Shown one piece after another: positions 61,700 to 64,000 of a stretch of DNA of 64,000 bases. Numbering within the stretch: the first letter of the stretch is position 1; every line of letters begins with the position of its first letter. The DNA comes from Gracilimonas sp. (GTDB taxonomy: Bacteria; Bacteroidota; Rhodothermia; Balneolales; Balneolaceae), in NCBI RefSeq assembly GCF_017641085.1, contig NZ_JAEPPI010000002.1:744001-808000 (forward strand), in the 5' to 3' direction. The notes beneath the pieces were generated by a model. It worked only from the letters and a program-made list of their open reading frames with translations. It ran no database searches and had not been told where the DNA came from. The translations under genes and the position numbers were made by a program.

Positions 61700-63844
61700 T
61701 TATCCCCCCGGGGATAATTTAATGGTGAGACATGTACCCTCATGTTGGTTAGTGGAAACTTCTAAAAAACCACCGTGTGCTTTAATAATGTCGTTGGTAA
61801 TGCTTAACCCCAACCCCGTACCTTCGGTGCCCTTCTTTGTCGTGAAAAAAGGCTGAAGAATCTTTTCCTTTATATCTGGTGAAATACCCGGACCATTATC
61901 CTCAATTTCTATGAAAGTTGCTTGATTCTTCTCATAGGTCCTCACCGTCAGCTTTGGCTTATATTCTTTACCCTCACTTCCTGAAAGCTGTGGGCTGCCA
62001 ACTGACAGCTTTTCCCTCATCGCATCAAAGGCATTATTACACAAATTGATTATCACCCGGCTAAAATCTTCAGGAATCAGCGGTACTTCTCCGATCGAAT
62101 CATCCAGCTCAAAATCCATAGCTACGTTTATGGGATTCTTGCTTGCCCTCATACCATGGAAGGAGAGATTTACAAATTCTTTAACCAATGCATTCAAATC
62201 CGTAGGCTCCATCTTTCCGGAACCACCCCGGCTATGCTCCAGCATTGATTTGACGATAGAATCAGCCCGTGTACCGTGTACATGAATTTTGCGGAGATTC
62301 TTGTCAATATCATTCAGGTTATCATTGGCCTCCTTAATACGCCCTTTATCCTCCGCTGAAAGCTGATCGCTGAGAGCTGAAAGCTCCTCTTTTGTCTCTT
62401 CTATCAACTCCACACTCAACTCCGAAAAATTATTCACAAAATTCAGCGGGTTCTTAATCTCGTGGGCAATGCCGGCGGTGAGTTGTCCAAGGGAAGCCAG
62501 TTTTTCCTGCTGTATAAGCTGTTCTTGTGTAGCCTGCAGGTTTTCAAGACTTTCTTCCAATTCCCTGGTTCGTTTTTTGACAAGATTTTCCATAGTGCCA
62601 TATAATTCGCCATATCGATGGGAGATAAACAGGCTTAAACCAAAAGGGATGGAGGAAAATGCTAATGTCGTATTTAAATAAGACAAGAAGCTTGAAAGGG
62701 TATATACTCCTAAAACTTCCAGCCAATAAATGATCACACAAATGATAGACGCTAATATTCCGCCTGCAATATAAACCAGCCCGGTTTTTTTTCTGCGATA
62801 TGCAACTCGGATCAGGAAGGCACTCAATACAAACGATATAAATAAAACACCCAGTGCTGAATAAGCCAGGTAAAAATCAAAATGATAAATCAGTGCATAA
62901 GCCAGAAAAACCCAGGCAAAATGAATTACCTGGTAGTAGTTCTTTAACCGGAACAGCAGGGCTATCACAAAAGGAAGAATGGTAAATGGAAATGCGCATA
63001 ACAGGTTCCAGGTATAATCTGCAAGAATATAGCCTAATGTCTTGTACTCAATGAAAGCAAAACTGTGCACAGTCAGGCTTCCTATAAGTAAACATAAAAT
63101 GACGAGTATGATTACAGGGTTGGAGGGGTCTTCAGGAAACTTCAGGTAGAGCATTAAATGAATTAGAAATAGCATCAATAAAATGCCTCCGGTAAAAGAA
63201 GCCGTAAATATTCTAAAATCAATTTCGGCAGATAAGTACTTATTGTAGGAAGCAGTGGAAAAACCCATAGTAAAACCCAAATCTGTAGCTGTCTTTCCAA
63301 ATAACTGTTGATATGGTTTTGCCTGGTGGAATGAGTATCTGACGGCCAATGTGTGTATCCCTCCGGGTTCAATACTGACAGACTCTTTGAGCTTAGTGTT
63401 TGGTGAAAAAGTGGTTTCGCTTTCAGGATGAACCGAGAAGATTCCATAATTTTTTATGAGTTTCCCATCCAGATAGACCTCAGCGGCTCCAAATCCGTAA
63501 AAATAAAGGTTCCAGTTTTCTTTATAGAAAGCACTGTCGGCAATAAACTGAATTCTCCACCATCCGTAACCCGGCCAGAGTGAATCCGGCATTTCGCTTG
63601 CCCGGAGCCCGCCCGGCGGGATATTATGCCATGAGGAATCATTAAAATCAGGATCAGCCCATTCCGGGTTATCACCGGGGTGGTACCTCCAGGATTTATC
63701 GAACTTGGGAGAGCTTAAAAGCAGTCGGCCGGTATCAGTTACATCAGCCATTTCGATAGCAGTCAAAGTTGTGTCCTGGTGGACAGGGTTTTCAGCTATG
63801 CCCACAGAAAGAAGTAACCCGAAAAATATGGCTAAAGTATTCAT
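61700..63844 (-). CDS. 7TM-DISM sensor histidine kinase
   Basis: The 714-residue kinase has a signal peptide (VGIAENPV region) and a periplasmic galactose-binding-like domain (KFDKSWRYHPGDNPEWADPD, GYGWWRIQF, WNLYFYGFGAAEVYLDGKL). A seven-helix DISM membrane domain (about 205-400) and a coiled coil follow. HisKA has AGIAHEIKNPLNFVNNFSEL and the HATPase is complete (NLCNNAFDAM, DNGPGIS, GTGLGLSIT). The catalytic part is nearly identical to that of the propeller kinase but has two extra loops encoded by repeat-like DNA. Its ATG overlaps the stop of the upstream kinase and it ends 3 bp before the propeller kinase start. Confidence 0.94.
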   Translation of the reverse strand: MNTLAIFFGLLLSVGIAENPVHQDTTLTAIEMADVTDTGRLLLSSPKFDKSWRYHPGDNPEWADPDFNDSSWHNIPPGGLRASEMPDSLWPGYGWWRIQFIADSAFYKENWNLYFYGFGAAEVYLDGKLIKNYGIFSVHPESETTFSPNTKLKESVSIEPGGIHTLAVRYSFHQAKPYQQLFGKTATDLGFTMGFSTASYNKYLSAEIDFRIFTASFTGGILLMLFLIHLMLYLKFPEDPSNPVIILVILCLLIGSLTVHSFAFIEYKTLGYILADYTWNLLCAFPFTILPFVIALLFRLKNYYQVIHFAWVFLAYALIYHFDFYLAYSALGVLFISFVLSAFLIRVAYRRKKTGLVYIAGGILASIICVIIYWLEVLGVYTLSSFLSYLNTTLAFSSIPFGLSLFISHRYGELYGTMENLVKKRTRELEESLENLQATQEQLIQQEKLASLGQLTAGIAHEIKNPLNFVNNFSELSVELIEETKEELSALSDQLSAEDKGRIKEANDNLNDIDKNLRKIHVHGTRADSIVKSMLEHSRGGSGKMEPTDLNALVKEFVNLSFHGMRASKNPINVAMDFELDDSIGEVPLIPEDFSRVIINLCNNAFDAMREKLSVGSPQLSGSEGKEYKPKLTVRTYEKNQATFIEIEDNGPGISPDIKEKILQPFFTTKKGTEGTGLGLSITNDIIKAHGGFLEVSTNQHEGTCLTIKLSPGG
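61981..62013. repeat. AGCTG-type repeat inside the 7TM-DISM kinase (second loop)
   Basis: ctgaaagctgtgggctgcca followed by actgacagctttt contains spaced, inverted and direct agctg/cagct units. It encodes an extra loop (LSVGSPQLSGSEG) not found in the neighbouring paralogue. Confidence 0.45.
62355..62385. repeat. AGCTG-type repeat inside the 7TM-DISM kinase (first loop)
   Basis: gctgaaagctgatcgctgag then agctgaaagct gives four near-copies of gctgaaa/gctgatc. It encodes ELSALSDQLSAE, an extra segment between helices relative to the neighbouring kinase. Confidence 0.5.
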
Positions 63845-64000
63845 GGCACTGTATTTAATTGTACTATAAAACAGGTGCCATTACCATTCGTATTAATACG
63901 TATTTCCCCGCCGTGGGCTTTTACAATATCATTAGTGATGCTAAGCCCCAACCCGGTTCCCTCTGTACCTTTCTTGGTCGTAAAAAATGGTTGTAATATC
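63841..64000 (-). CDS. Sensor histidine kinase, C-terminal fragment
   Basis: The reverse strand reads in frame from the window edge to TGA at 63841. It gives about 52 residues of a HATPase domain: QPFFTTKKGTEGTGLGLSIT, then DIVKAHGGEIRIN and a final VQLNTVP. This is almost the same as the C-termini of the next two kinases (FFTTKKGTEGTGLGLSITND is shared), so it is a third paralogue. Its stop overlaps the ATG of the 7TM-DISM kinase (ATGA). The N-terminal and sensor parts lie beyond the window. Confidence 0.92.
   Translation of the reverse strand, partial: ILQPFFTTKKGTEGTGLGLSITNDIVKAHGGEIRINTNGNGTCFIVQLNTVP

Overview
The window looks like chromosomal DNA of a marine member of the Balneolota (Balneolaceae, Gracilimonas/Balneola type) or a close relative in the Bacteroidota/Rhodothermota group. 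The grounds are type IX secretion (T9SS) C-terminal sorting domains of the YPNPFNPTT type, a PorV/PorQ-family protein, TonB-dependent receptors with carboxypeptidase-like plug extensions, a folP-cdaA pair, and promoters of the Bacteroidota form (TTTG, about 19 bp, TAnnTTTG). Start codons are often TTG. There is no CRISPR array, rRNA, prophage or insertion sequence. One tRNA gene, tRNA-Arg(ACG), is present.

Layout. 1-8.9 kb is housekeeping and stress functions: a cut-off membrane protein, a MATE exporter, a BrkB/YihY protein, a SixA-like phosphatase, Dps, CsbD, an MscS channel, a DUF349 protein and a metallo-beta-lactamase-fold hydrolase. 9.6-12.4 kb is an arsenosugar-type cluster: an AhpD-like protein, the radical SAM enzyme ArsS and two associated transferases. 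12.5-24.7 kb is a six-gene surface operon: two T9SS cargo proteins, two lipoproteins, a TonB-dependent receptor without SusD and a PorV-like barrel. A second TonB-dependent receptor and a nucleotide pyrophosphatase/phosphodiesterase lipoprotein follow. 29-31 kb holds 7Fe ferredoxin, dihydropteroate synthase and diadenylate cyclase CdaA. 31-37 kb is propionate/branched-chain catabolism: MeaB, both methylmalonyl-CoA mutase subunits and an acyl-CoA dehydrogenase.

38-51 kb and 56-64 kb are two dense signalling regions. The first has a PAS protein, SufE, a hybrid histidine kinase, a GAF kinase, a seven-PAS protein whose ATPase domain looks dead, a degenerate stand-alone receiver, and a complete NarX/NarL-like kinase-regulator pair. 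The second is one tightly packed minus-strand operon: the tail of one kinase, a 7TM-DISM kinase, a two-component-propeller kinase, a lone receiver and a receiver-PP2C phosphatase. Between them lie tRNA-Arg, a small protein gene, a lytic transglycosylase and a large zinc metalloprotease.

The most interesting items are the self-contained T9SS/PorV/TonB surface operon; the multi-kinase to receiver to phosphatase operon; the paired pseudo-signalling proteins next to a double-palindrome promoter; and short palindromic repeats that lie between genes and also seem to have entered coding sequences in frame (mutA, the 7TM-DISM kinase, possibly the arsS/transferase junction).
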